Positions 25,801 to 39,600 of a stretch of 64,000 nt of DNA are shown in pieces. Made by a program: the position numbers and the translations under genes. The stretch comes from Clytia hemisphaerica (taxonomy: Eukaryota > Cnidaria > Hydrozoa > Leptothecata > Clytiidae), in NCBI GenBank assembly GCA_902728285.1, contig CACVBU010000414.1, positions 1 through 64,000 on the forward strand, written 5' to 3'. Every line of letters starts with the position of its first letter. Position 1 is the stretch's first letter. Below the pieces are notes generated by a model. It saw only the letters and a program-made list of their open reading frames with translations. It did no database searches and was not told the DNA's origin.

Positions 25801-28800
25801 TGGACCTGAAAGTCCTTTGATTCCAGATCCAATCAATCCAACTTGTTGAACTAATCGAACAACCTAACTAATATCAATACTCAGTGCTTTTTTTTCTGTT
25901 CAATTTTTTGATTAAAGCTAAAATATTTCAATTCCCAATGGTCCAATTTTTTACTTTTCACTTTTGTGAAAGTGCAATGTATGTGGATGACTGTCAATTT
26001 GTATTATTAATATTTGTGAGAACGAGAGAAACTTTGTGATTTGTTTGTGATAATTATAGAATGTTGGCCCAACACCAAAAAAGAAAAAGAAGAAGAGCAG
26101 TACTACAACTGATTTGGATGCTATCAGTGATGTTGTTAAACCCAAGAAGAAGACAGTAGAGAATTTCTCATTCAAAGTAAGATTTAATTTGTTAACAGCT
26201 CTCCAGACCAGGGATCAAATTAACAATTTGAAATTGAGTCGGGACTTTTTGGCGAACAAAGGAAAGCTAATTAAAAAATAAGCACACTACAGCCTTGAAA
26301 TTATTTGGCTTTCAGGCGTTTTTATCAATATACGATGCATTTTCTACTTTAAGAAATAATTTGTAAGCAAAGTAATAATTGTATTTACTTAAAGATTCAA
26401 AATACTTGTTTCAACTAATCATTTTTCAAAGAAGATGAGATATGTTGCATCGTGATTTTGCATTTTTGAGTTTTTGAATTTTTGCTTTGAAAATACATCG
26501 CAAACCACAAATGCGATATGTTAATTCAGGCCAGTCTCACAAAAAAATCTACGAAATAAGTAGATGTATAAATTTTCTTAATTCTACGGACGTCTGTAGA
26601 ATTACGGCACTCTTTAATATCGACATATAATGTAGAATGTAGAACTCAACTGATTTTGTAGATATTCTAGAACGATTTCACTTTGTGCGCGCTCGAGACT
26701 CGAGCTCCAAACCCCTGACCCAAGAACTTTTGTAGTGACGAGTAAACAGTCTAACTGACGAGTTAGGATAACTGTCTAGATCGCTATTTATCTGGTATTA
26801 CGCCATCCACAACCCCGACCGTTAAGTAAGTCCACCCCAGTGTATTCTTCGCCTTTACTTGTCAGCGCTAAATTACTCATTGTGGTGTATACAATATAGA
26901 CTCTGTTGTGTAGCAATCTACTAATTTGCCGTAATTCTACAGATGTCTGTAGAAATATGAAATCTACATATTTTGTAGAATAATAATTCTACCCTATATA
27001 CCCTTCTATACAATATAGACTCTGTTTGTTAGCAATCTACTAATTTGCCGTAATTCTACAGACGTCTGTAGAAATATAAATCTACATATTTTGTAGAATA
27101 ATAATTCCACCCGTAAATCTACAGACATCTGTAGAAATTTTAAATTTACACCATCTACGTATTCTGTAGAATTATGTGTGATAATGTGTTGGTTAATTCT
27201 ATCCCTACAAACTGGGACAATCAATTCAGATAACAATAATATCAATTCACTTGGCTGTTATATTTTGCCTACAAACTCATGCAGAAATTTTAGCAATTTT
27301 TGATACATAATACTCCTATAATCCATTTGAAATGGTGCTGTGAGGCAAAAAGGCTGTATGTTAGGACTAAAGTTATAATATTTATAATAATTTCATAGTA
27401 TTGAGAATAAACTTTCACTTAGTGTCCTCCCTGTCACTTTTTTCCAGAAAATTAGAAAAGGGGGGAACATCCTATTCATTTTCTTGTTACATAAAATTTT
27501 TTTTTTTATTCTTTACATCAAAGAACTTTTTCATTTCATTCTTTGGAAGAAGTTTGTTCAAGTACAAACATAAAAAAAAATTCAGGGGGATTTTTTGTGA
27601 AATCTCAGGGATCGAATTAGCGTATTACATTTCGCAATTCGCGATGCGTTTTTGGATTACTTACAAGCTAAAAATTGAAAATTGATTCATTTAAGGATGC
27701 AAAATCATGCTTATCAAAAACTTGCGATGCACTTTCTATCCCTTATTTCGATGCCTGAATCTTAGAGGGGGGGGGGGTAAAAAGGGAGCTAAGGAAAACC
27801 AATTTTCAAAGGGTGAATTAACCTACCAGGACACTATGTTTCACTAATTGGTATGTTAAGAGTCTAGGACAAATGAAAATGAGACAAGTTAACTGTTGCA
27901 AAAATGAACCAAAATTGTAAGTTTCAGTTCACCAAAGTTTGCAGGCCTAAAATTTATTGAAAAAGATTTACCCCACTGTTTCAAGAGTTCATTCCTTTAA
28001 AACTTAACATGCTTGTCTCTTTGTTCTTTTACAGTATTTGATAAAAGAAATGCTACTGCTGGGTTATATCAAAGAAATCAGTGCTAAAGAGATTATTGTT
28101 GGTTTACCAAACGGACTGAATGGTTACATCAAAACCAGTGATGTCAGATTGAAACTTGAAAAGCTGGCATTTGATGATGAAAGTGACAATGATGAAGAAG
28201 AAGATGAAGGAGAGGTTGAATTAATCAAGACTTTAAACCTTTAAAAACTGTTACAACTTTTTCTAGTCTGCCAAGTCACTAGGCAAAATATTTTGACACA
28301 ATCCAAAGTACTATTATTGCTCTAGGATTTGATTTTAAAAGTGATATTGTTATATTTTAAATTATTTCTTCAGGGAAAATATGCTTCATTTGAAGAAACT
28401 TTCAAGACGGGCCAAGTTGTTCCCTTGATTGTCAAAGATCTCTTCCCAAATCTAACTGGGTACAAGAAAATTGAAATGAGCTTATTGCCATCAGACGTAA
28501 ACAAAAATGTGAATAAGAACAACATCAAAGCAGGCATGGTATGGTGACACTTCTTTCTGCTTTTTTCCTAGTGGATAGGAGTTGATTCAGGTTGACTAGA
28601 CAAAGTAAATTGAGGTGGGTTAACTTGATTACAATTATCTATATTATTCGGCTCTTTCCCTCCCTTTCAATTTTATTTTCTTTGCTCTTCAACAATTTAA
28701 ATTTTAGGTTGTCTGGGGTATTGTATCATGTGTAGAGGATCACGGCTACACAATTTCAGTTGGAGATAACTTGAATTGTTTTTTACCAAAGAAACAAGTA

Positions 28801-30606
28801 GAGAATTCAAGTGAGAATACATAATTTTTACGTTTATTTTCAGCATTCATCACATCTCATGGATCTAAGTTTATCATAGAACTCTTTTTTTATTCTTGGC
28901 TGGAGTTGATTCTAGTCTAAAAGAAAAAAAAAACAATTTGCTATTCATTCTGGCTGTTATAGGTTTTTCACTAATTCCTTTTCCTACACCAAAAATTAAG
29001 TTGATCCATTCATTAAAGTGTTTATACTCAAACTTAGACTTCTTTAATTTAGAGCCTAGTAAGCCTAGTAAGCTGGATACAGTGATTCGGACACATTTAC
29101 ACACAATGTAAGAGCCTCTAAGGAGGGTAACCCCCTCAAACAATATCACATAGAAAAGTGTATAATGAAATAACTGACACTTCAGTGATCTGTTTTCTTT
29201 AGAATCTTTGAAAATTGGATCAACAAAATGGTATGTAATTACCAAGTACAACAGCAAAATTTCAACTGTGACTGATGATTTGGAGAAAGTAAAAAAAGCA
29301 CTGGTATGTGTTTACTGTCTCGTATTCTTTTGGTAATATTCTGAATTATTGCATATTAGCATTAGAAGGCATTTTTTTTGGTAAGGCTGGATCTGAACTT
29401 CTACAGTGAAATAGCTGATCCATAGTATAAAATGACTGATAAAAAGGTTCATTAAAAAAACTGTCAAAACATTATTTATAAACTGTGTTTTTAAGAATTA
29501 AGGGTTCAGGAAATTATATATAAAGAACTATCTTAAATTCATGTTTTACAGGTATCAAAAGAAGACATAAAATTTAGTAATATTCTTCCTGGACAACTTT
29601 TTAAATGTAATCTAACTGAAGTAAGTTCCTTTCTTTATTATTTCACTGCTCATCTTATGAACAAAAAGCATGTGTGGTAATGCATCATACTTTTTGCTTA
29701 CATGGTGTGCAATCAATTTGTCTTTCAGATACAGATGGTGCAGAAATGCACCATCATAACGTCATCATAGTAATATTTTGGGGGGGACCTAATATACGGG
29801 AGCTGAAATCGCATAATGTAACTTAGGAGCTGATAACTTCTTAATCTTAATCTTAATGGTTGGCTTAATGGTTGAAACAAACTTTTAAAAGTGAGGGTTG
29901 AAAGCCCTGGGGGTCAACAAAAATTTCATGAATCTTTGGGGGGACTTAAAGCTCAGGGGGAGACCAAATAGTTTTTCTATCCACATGCCTGAATATGATA
30001 TGATCTTTGATTGAAGGCAAATATCATATCATTAATGGAATGCTTCTATCTTCTTTGCTTCTTTTATTTCATTTTAGGAAGCAGATGAATGCATTTTTGG
30101 GAAGATTTCTTCTTTTGAAATTGTGGCAGATAAAATGCATTTAGCTGAAAAAGATCCAGATATGGAAACAATAGTTGGTTCTAAAAATGTAATTTTTCTT
30201 TTTACAGTATCAGTATTGATACTTAAGAATAAGCGACATCATTTTAGGTATGCAATAACAATTACACAATCCCTCTGAATACAATTCCTGGATAGTGTGA
30301 TCATACCAATGTAAGAATCCCTACCAAGAATTTGAAATCATCTGCAAAACTTTTTTTGATTGATGTGTACTGCATTTTGAGCATGTTCTTCCTTTGTTGT
30401 AGGTACTGGGAAGGATTATCCATGTAAATCCTAAAACAAAACAAGTTGGAGTTAGCTTTTTACCAGAATTGACAAGTTTCCAAGGAAATGTTGTGGATGG
30501 ATCCTTCAAAGTTGGTGATGTTGTTCAGGACTGTGAGGTTCAAGAGAAGAGTAAAACCCATGGACTTGTCATGAAAATGCCGAATGGAAAATACGGAGCC
30601 GTCCAT
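19844..30606 (+). CDS. PDCD11: RRP5 segment 1: N-terminus and first S1 repeats (exons 1-9)
   Basis: Exons: 19844-19951, 26060-26176, 28035-28214, 28374-28538, 28708-28810, 29203-29303, 29552-29620, 30078-30188, 30403-30606. Exon 1 encodes the FPRGG start. Exon 2 has a lysine run (residues about 41-46) and a second basic patch, a probable nucleolar/nuclear localisation signal. Exons 3-4 encode the first S1 repeat (GYIKEIS, then [10 protein letters not shown]) with an inserted acidic loop at the end of exon 3, then the LPSDVNKNV segment equivalent to human LNPKNVNRV. Exons 5-6 ([12 protein letters not shown]) are the second S1 repeat; exons 7-9 the third and the start of the next. Intron 1 is 6.1 kb and full of repeats. 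The donor of exon 3 (GAG|GTTGAA) is weak but is the one that keeps frame into exon 4. Confidence 0.9.
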
Positions 30607-33600
30607 GTATGATGTTTTCCTCAAATCAATATTACATCGCTTTGATTGTATACTATTTTTTCATGATTGTTCACAAAAGTATTGTAGCTTTGATTGATAA
30701 CTTGATCTGTGATAATTTTTTTAGAAATAACTTTTTTGTCAAGAATTTTCTTTACTTTTAAGATTACTAGATTAGCAGATGATGAAGAAAAAATTGGCAA
30801 AAAGCATGCTGCTGGAACAAAACACTCGTATGTATTTTGCACATCAAGCTTAACATGAAGGTCCCCCCCAAGGAAAATTGCCCCCATTAATTTAGACCAC
30901 TAATGAGATTATCCAGCTGGATACAAGTTTCTGATTTAGGTAACTTAATATTTTAACACATGTATGTTTTTTTGGACCTACCCGGTGGGGTGGAGGTCCT
31001 ATAAATTAACCTGTGCCCGTTTGTCTGTTCGTTACCAAATTTTCTCAGGATTGAATCATAGGAATCTATTGATTTTTGGTACAAGGTGCAAAATGGGCAA
31101 TTTAGGCCAAAAAACAGCTAAAAAATGGGTTTTTTGGACTTTGTGAAAAATTGTATCATTAATTTTTACTGATTTTTTGCATGTAGGGTACCATCATAGG
31201 TAAAAGATGGCTCAAGCAGATTTTTGCAAAAAAAATTTGTTGGTTCAAAAAACGCATGTTTAACTATAAGAATCACTATCAATAAGCATATATCAATGTT
31301 CTTAGCCATATTATTATTATTACCTTATTGGAACTAATTTTCGAGGGTTTTAAAATTTTAGCGTTTTTCGTGGTTTTTCGTCAAAATCGCGAAAATTTGA
31401 TGCCGCGAAAAATTAGTTCCAATAAGGTAATAATAATAATATGGCTAAGAGCTAAGAACATATTTTCCCCTAGGAAAATGAAAGAAATTTGTCCAAAAAT
31501 GGACCCGCAAAAATTAAAACCCACAAAAATTCCAGAATTGAAAAAACCGCGAAAATTAAAACACGCCAAATGCAATTTTTCGGATTTTTTTTTTTCGACC
31601 GCGAAAATGAAAATGTCACGGTGGACAGCGGTGGAGGCCAATGGTTTAAGTTTTCTAGAAACACTTTATTTTTTGGCTGAAAAACGAATCTTTATCTATA
31701 AGAATCACTATTTAAAAGCATAGATCAATGTTCTTAGCCAAATTATTATTTTTGTTGTTATTTTTTCTAAAAGAAGAAAATGTCACGGTAGAGCGCGATG
31801 ATTTGAGTTTTCTGGAAACCTTATTTATTAAGCTGTGCATTTTTCTGATAGCGGATTGTTTTTATAAAGAAAAGCGTTTAATAGCTTTTTTATTTCTTTG
31901 TCAAAAGTCTTTTTAAATAGTGTTGATAGTTTCTCCCAATAGAAATGCTTTCATTTTTCTTAATTTTTTTGTATTTTGACCAGTTATGACTGATGTCTTA
32001 TGTGTTTCTTTGTTTCAATGTTCATTGATTAGTTTGATAACCAGTAGGTCCATAAAAGTATGTATCACTTGTTAATGATTATAGATTTTATTAACATAGA
32101 ATATTGATATTTGAGCATAAAAAATAGATGTAATAAAACAAAGGAGATCAAGCTCATCTTCAGTATGAGACAAAGACGATGACTCCTTTATTAATTAATT
32201 TATGCCCAGGATAATTAATCCAAGAATAAGTTTTGCATTTTGTATGTGGAATCTCAATGTTTGTCAAAACTAGTGGTGGGTTTCTGGGGAGAAATTTTCC
32301 TGGAGGCAAATTTCGAAGGGGGGTGTCAAAATTCCAGGGGGCAAATTTCCTCTCACTACTTGTCCCTGTCGATGTTAGTTGACATTGTTATGATCAGAAA
32401 TCTGTCATATTCACTTTTTCATCCTATTAATGAACCTAGAAAGGAGAGTTATTGCTAAGATTAAAGTCTAATTTTTAGACATTTTTCAACTGAAAAAGCT
32501 ATAGCAGGTAGCCAACCGATATGATATAATAAATTCTTTTCTTTTCTTTTAGTTGTCGTGTGATTGGGTACAGTGGCATGGACTCTAACTATACTTTATC
32601 AATGAAAAAGTAAGTAATTAATTTTCTCTGAAAAATCTTATGCTTGTTTATCTCCTTTTCGTAAACGAAAGGATTCAAGAAAATATTTTTAGGCTTTAAA
32701 AGTAAAATAAGTACATTTCATTTGTTATAAGGGTCTTGACATACCTGGTTATGCAAACATATGTCAGTATAGCTACTGACTTTTATTTGATGGCAGGGGT
32801 TTCTTCTCTATTGCATGCAGACAAATATTCTTTTTCTTTACCATTAGGTCTGATATGGAAAAAAAGTTTTTCAGCTACAATGACATCACTTCTGGAATGG
32901 TTGTAAAGGTAAAGATAAACTGTGAACAAAATGTTTTAAAACAAATATTAAATTTATAACAAAATTCATTAAAAATGTCATTCCAATATATCATTTGTGA
33001 GGTACTGGTTCAAGGTATGTATTTATTTTATTTTATTTTTATATTTGCTCTTTTTGTTTTTCTAACAGGACTTTCTTTCTGATAAAAAGCTTCAAAATTA
33101 TTTCTGCTAGTGGCTCATTTATTTTTTACATTCTCAGGGCTTAGACCTATCCTCTTCTTTATCAATGGTTTTTATTGCAATTATGAAATGGCCAATTCAG
33201 TATTTTTCTATTGTTTTAGTGCACTGTAATTTCACTTGAAACATATGGAGCAATCTTGAAAATCAGCAATCATATTCGAGGCTTATGTCCAACATTACAC
33301 TTGGCCGACATACCTCTAAAGAAGCCATCAAAGAAGTTTGTTGTAGACAAGAAAGTTACTTGCAGGGTTGGTTTTTTAAAGATTTATTCACATTTGTGTC
33401 ATCACAGGCGATCTAAAAATAAAAATTAAATGGAAAGGTCTTGGGGGGGGGGGGGGCTCCAGAACCAGCCAGAACATCGATGATTGTTCCATAATTCTCA
33501 TTGAATATTAATTAACCATCTGGATTGTCCATTTTATTTGTATCTAAAAACGCTTGTGATCACAGGTGACTTGAATTATCCACTTGATAAAACAAAATTA

Positions 33601-36600
33601 TCTCCTTCTTGCCTCAAATTTTATACCTTAAGGGAAGAAATTTTGGCGGAAAGAGATTTTCTTTTAATTTTTAGACTCTATTTATCCTAAAAACCATTTA
33701 GCCCCTCTTTTTTTTTTCAGCTAAAATATCGAACAATGCACAAAATTGGCGAATGAGCTTATTTCTTCTCGCCAAAATTTCTTTTAATTATGTACTAAAG
33801 AATGGAATAAGGATGTATTTGTTCGATTATTTTTGACAAAATATTATAGGGTATTTTTGACAAAATATTATAGGTACTCAAAGTACAACCTGAGAAGAAA
33901 AAGATCACGCTCACTCATAAGAAAACCATGGTTGGTTCTGAGCTTCCCATTGTTGATTCTTATGCGACTGCTAAAGTTGGAAGCTCGGTAGTTGGGTTTG
34001 TAATCAATGTCCAGTCATACGGTGTGGTTTTAGGATTCTACAATGATGTTCGTGCTTTGATGCTCAAGTCTGAAATTATGTGAGTTTTTCCTCTCTTTAC
34101 AAATAGCTCTATTAGTGAGGATTTTGCGATGAAATTTTATAATGATTACCCAATAGGAAACTGAATCAAGATTTCTTCAATTTATTCTTAAAAATGATTC
34201 ATGAAATTTTTGATCATCTTCAGTTTTCCAGAAGGATCAAGACTTGAAGATGTTTTTTATGTTGGAAAGGTGGTGCAGTGCGTCATCATATCTGTAAATG
34301 CTGAACAGAAAAAGATGAATGTCTCTATGAAGGTAAAAATTAGTTTTTTCTATTTTGAAATTTCCTTATTGCTACTTGCAGAACCTAAAGGGGACCTATA
34401 TTAGTATAGGAAATAAGTATGAAATGATATTTCAAAGTGATGTATTTTTGTTGTGTTTTTATTAGATATGAAATTAAAACATTTGTTTAATTTTCTTTTC
34501 TTCAGAAATCAGGCTTGAAAAAAGCTGATCTTGCATTTGGAGACAAAGTTGAACATGTGTCATTCTTATCGGCAATGCCATCAGAAATTAAACTTAAAGT
34601 TGATGACAAAAGTGAAGTTGTTTTACCCAAAGATCATTTGAGTGATTTTCAAAGTGTTTCTAATGACCTAATGGAATTGATAAAGTCGACAGAAAATGCA
34701 AGCCTGTTAAATGGGGCTGTTGTGTACGGTCAAGATAAAAAAGAAAAGAAAACTGTATCTTTTTCATTGCCATTATATATCTTTATTAACAAAACAACAA
34801 CGCTATCAATCTAAATCTAGTCTTAGTTACACCCTATTTATAAAAACTAATAGGTTTCTTTAACTTAAAATTTAAAAAAAAGTTGGTTTCTTGCAAAAAA
34901 ATGTTACAGAGTGGGGAAGAAAGGCTGTCATTTGAAGACTTGAAGGTTTGATAACTTATTCTCATTGTTTAATTTTATTTTTAATTTAACTCTCATTCTA
35001 GAAAAGCTTTTAATATCTCTATCAAAAATATCTAGCAAAATTAAGGCTCCCTCATATTTATCTCTAAAGGTTGATTCTGTGCATGGTGGAACTGTAGTCC
35101 ATATTATGGATTTTGGAGTCTTTGTAGACATTGCACCTGGTCTCAGAGGTTTAGCACCAGCTTCTGTAAGTATTCTTTTGAAATTGATTGAAACTCTCTC
35201 ATTACTTGGACACAAACCCAAAATAAAGTCAAACACAAACCCAAAACAAAGTCAAAGTTAATAATTTCAATTAAAATTAGATTTAATAGACAAAATAGTA
35301 ATAAAAATAGTTAATTAAAATTTAAAATCTCTTGGAATGCTTTTCCTTGATGCACCTTTTTATATTATTTATTTTATTTTTGTTATTGTCTTCTTCAGCA
35401 CTTAACTGACCGTTTCACTAAAGATGCAACACAATATTTTTCAGTTGGACAATCAGTAATTGCCAAGGTAAACCAACTTTTTTCATTCCTCTACCTTTAG
35501 ATATTTCTAACTGTATTGTGCTAGTTTAGTAAATGATTCCTTTATATAACATTTGTAGACCCATCTGACCATCTTTTATACTCTTTTAGTCTTGGTAGAC
35601 TTAGTGGCAAACACAAAAATAACTTTATAGGGCAGATAAACAATGATTGTCTAAATGTCTTAAGAGGGTCGCTAGCACAAGGCCCGAAGGCTAATTTATT
35701 GTAATTTGTTTACTAAAAATTATTTTTATTATATTCAGGTCAAAGATATCGACAATGAAAAGAGGAGATTCGTAATTACATTGAAACCGTCAGAAGTATA
35801 TGCGGCTAGTCAAGACAATGAACTTTATTCCCAATACTCAAATATTGCTTTGTTGGAGAATGTTTTATCTGAACGGAATTCAATATTTGAACAGATCAGC
35901 AAAAGCAATGGTACAGGCATCATTATTATTAGCTTTTTTTTTAATTCTAGTAAAGTAGATTTGAGATGGATTTTACAGTTGAATGTACTTTTCTTTGTTT
36001 TCTTTTAAGATGAAGAACTAAAACTTTTGCTCTCACTGGACAAAGAAGTTATCATTGCAAAGGTAGGAATAGAATCGACTCTTTGTTAACTATTTATCTA
36101 AAGCTGTTATTCACTGGGAAAAGGTTTACCTTAGTTGTTCTCTCTGTGTTTTTATAACACAACATTTTATTAAAAAAACCCTCAACCTCTATTTGTAGGA
36201 CAATTCATGTTAAAATATCTTGTTGAAACGCTAATAATGACCTTAAAAATCGCAAAGTTATGAAAATAATGATTCATGCACTAATTTTGAGAAGCTCAAA
36301 TAGTGTTCCATTGTTTTTCAACAAGCTCAGACATACCAGGACATACTGTAGATGTACTATTACTTCATTACTTCTTAATTATGCAGGTTGATTCAATAAC
36401 AAAAGAAGGAGTTACTTTGCAATACACTGTGAATGATGTCACTGTGAATGGATTCATCCCTAAAGCAGCTAAACATGGTTGGTAACAATCTCCTTAAATC
36501 TTACTAGATGAAATTTTGGTAATTACAGTCAGGTTTTCAAAGCTCAAACAACACCATGCAAAAAAAGGTTTTTAGGTCCATTAAGAAAACATTTTTAACT

Positions 36601-39600
36601 CGATTTATACATAATTACGTAGTAATATAGGTGTTATATAATGATAATACGGTAGTTGGATAATAGTTGGATCGATATTAGTTTCAAGTTTTTTGTATGC
36701 ATAATGTGAGGTTTTTTCGAAATCTTATGAAGCATAGTTACTGGGAAGAACGCTAATTATAAATTTTTTATTTCATTTAGGAGCTGATTTTGAGCAAGGT
36801 GAAACTTGTCAATGTTTTGTCCCCTTCATTGAAATTGCTCAAAGAAGGTTCATTGGTTACTGCCAACCTGAAGCAATCAAAGATCATATCAAGAAGAGCA
36901 AAAAGAAAAGCAAGGTATTGGTCCTGAAGCCCTTTCTTTTCTAACGGAAAAGATGAAAAATGGAATTTTGTGTCAAAATTGATGTGGAAATCTCATCTTT
37001 TTGTTATTAGGCGATGTTACAAACTTATCCCTACCCGCTGACTATGCAAAAAATTGTAGACTTTCTAATTATTAAACATTCTCATTTTTTTATTAGTTGA
37101 CGAAGGAGATGAACATTGAAAGTGTTGTTTGTTACGCAAATGAAGATCTCTGTGTTGTCTTGTTACCAGAGCATCGTCACCAAATCGCTTACATGCCAGC
37201 TAGAATGGTGAGTTAAAAACAAATATTGGTTTCCAAAACATGATGAGATTTTAGAAACAGGCCATCCACAGATGATGTAATTACTGAAATGAGACACTCA
37301 AATTTGGCTGAACTGCTATTGTTTTTGAGTTAATTGTCTATTTATTTTTTCGCTTTTTGTAGCACCTAAACGAAGTCAATGTAACGGTTATGGAAATCAA
37401 TCACAAAATCAAAGCACAATACGAAAGGTAAGCGGATCATAATCTGTACATTTTCTTCTTGTGGTTGAACATCAAAGGCTGTTTTTTTCAAAAAGTTTTC
37501 TTTGGACCAGTTGGAACAAGTTTTTAGCTACAATCATAATTAGATTTTGAATAGCTGGGAAAACTCTTCAACGTTAAAGTTATGCCTTATTTCATTTTTT
37601 AATAATATCATCAAGATGAGGCTAGCATCATAGTGGGACGAATCCCAAGATGATACAAGTCATCTGGATGATGGCCGGTCATGCACATCAGGAGTTGTGA
37701 TAACAGAGATTATAGGATTATTAGTATAGTGTTAAAAGGCCGAAATTAGTCGAAACAAACTGAATGTGATTTGTGTGAGATCTTGCGATTGGATGTCAAA
37801 GTTGTCGCTCCTATAATTTTAAACCTTTTTGCTATGAGGGTGGAATATGCAAAAATTTGCATATGTATAAGGTAACTAGAAGGAAGAGCCCCAAGACTGT
37901 GCAATTACATGGTTGAATTAAAAGAGAAAAAATCTGGTAGAATGTCTTTGGGGTGAAAATAGACTAAAATTGCAGATTTTATGCAATGAGGACTGCTGTA
38001 GCAGAAGATCGTGATGTATAAATGTGAAATTAAAAATGAACAACAGATGAGATGGAGACACCCCCACCAAGGGGGTGCCTGGAGACAGGTGCGGATCCTG
38101 GAGTAAGCTCTCCTTGCCACTCTAGAGTCACCCACCATCTCATCCTGGCAAATTTATTTCTGTAGTGCTGCAGCCACTACAGTGTGAACTGAGAAGAGAA
38201 AAAAAAAAAAAAAAAAAAAAAGGTTTGATTGATTGATTTGCTACTTGATTGATTGGCTATTTGATTGATTGATTTGCTAATTGATTGACAGGTTGGATGA
38301 CATGTATCAGAGATGTTGAATCATGATTTTATTAACTCAGATTTGTATATGATGATGATTATCATTGTTTTATCATTGAAAATGTGTCAAAGAGACATAA
38401 ATGGTGAAAATCAAATAAGTAAGCTACATTGTGAAATAGTACTTGAGCAGGTTTTGAACCTTAGACCCCCATATTCTGATGTGTGAAAGTTATCCATCCA
38501 CTACACCATCAGGCCTTAGTTACCAGAAAGGAAATATTTTATTATATCTAAAAATGCCGAACGCCCCCTGAATGTATTATTATAAAAAAAAAGGAAGTTT
38601 ATGAATGGTGGAATAATAGTAAAGTATAGTAGAGAGAAATACGCTTACGTTGACTTGGCGATTGTCAAATGAATAAATAACAGCCAACGAGCGACAGCAA
38701 CAGCAGCCAAAAAACGGTGACAACAATAGAATAGTAAAAAACAAGTAGAAAATGACTTTAAAAAAACGAATTGATGGCTATTTGTAGCTGAATCAAATTT
38801 TCACTGGCGTGGATGCTCTTTGCAGGTTTTATGCGAGTGAGTGATAGAAATTGAAAAAGAGAAAAATTTATGTGTATTGGATGCACCATTTATAAACAGA
38901 AACCAAGGAAACGAATATACTGCAATGTCTTCTTCGGCTTTACTATTGTTGCATTTTCCCGTAGCGAATTCCAGGAAGCTGTGGGTCATGTGGGGAAACT
39001 GGACGGAAGTAGAAGTGAAAGCGATGGTAAGGTGTTGTTAGTATTGTTTTTTGGAGTAAGTTGGGATTGGGAGTATTCTAAACCGAGCTCTAGTGCCGTT
39101 TGAACTTGGAACCTTGGTGTTGTGCTGAAAGAAATCAAGAAAGGGAAAGTGAAAATGGGAGAAGACGAAAGTGAAAGGAGGGGGTGGCAGAAAAAATGTT
39201 GAACTAGAGGTCAGGATGATTTAGGATTAACAGAGTATGGAGTGTGTGAAAGACCAGAATATAGTTTTGAAGTATTACTATTTAGAGTAAATTGAAATCA
39301 GAAGTATCATAGTGGGGTTCGAACTTGTTGTGCCAGAAGAAATCGAGAAATCGAAAGTGAAAGAAAGAAATCGAAAGTGAAAGAAAGAAATCGAAAGTGA
39401 AAAAGAGAAATCGAAAGCGAAAGGACTGCAATCCAAGATGGCGAGGGGACAGCAGAACATGGAGTGTGTGGGAGACCAGAATTGTGCATTGGAGTGCTGC
39501 TATTTCGAGTAGGTGAGTTGAAATCGGAAGTGTTCCAGTGGGGTTCGAACTTGGGATAGTAGTGTTGTGATAGAAAAAATCGAGAAAGTGAAGGTGAGGA

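Noticed and set aside
34965..35261. Alternative start of RRP5 exon 18 further upstream
   Set aside because: Upstream codons do not resemble RRP5 and an acceptor at 35069 fits frame and homology.
37257..37320. Possible box C/D snoRNA in RRP5 intron 24 (GATGATGT ... CTGA)
   Set aside because: Box C is imperfect, the unit would be under 50 nt, and no terminal stem was found.
38444..38516. Functional tRNA gene
   Set aside because: A- and B-box-like parts are present but the anticodon arm does not pair; kept only as a tRNA-like repeat.
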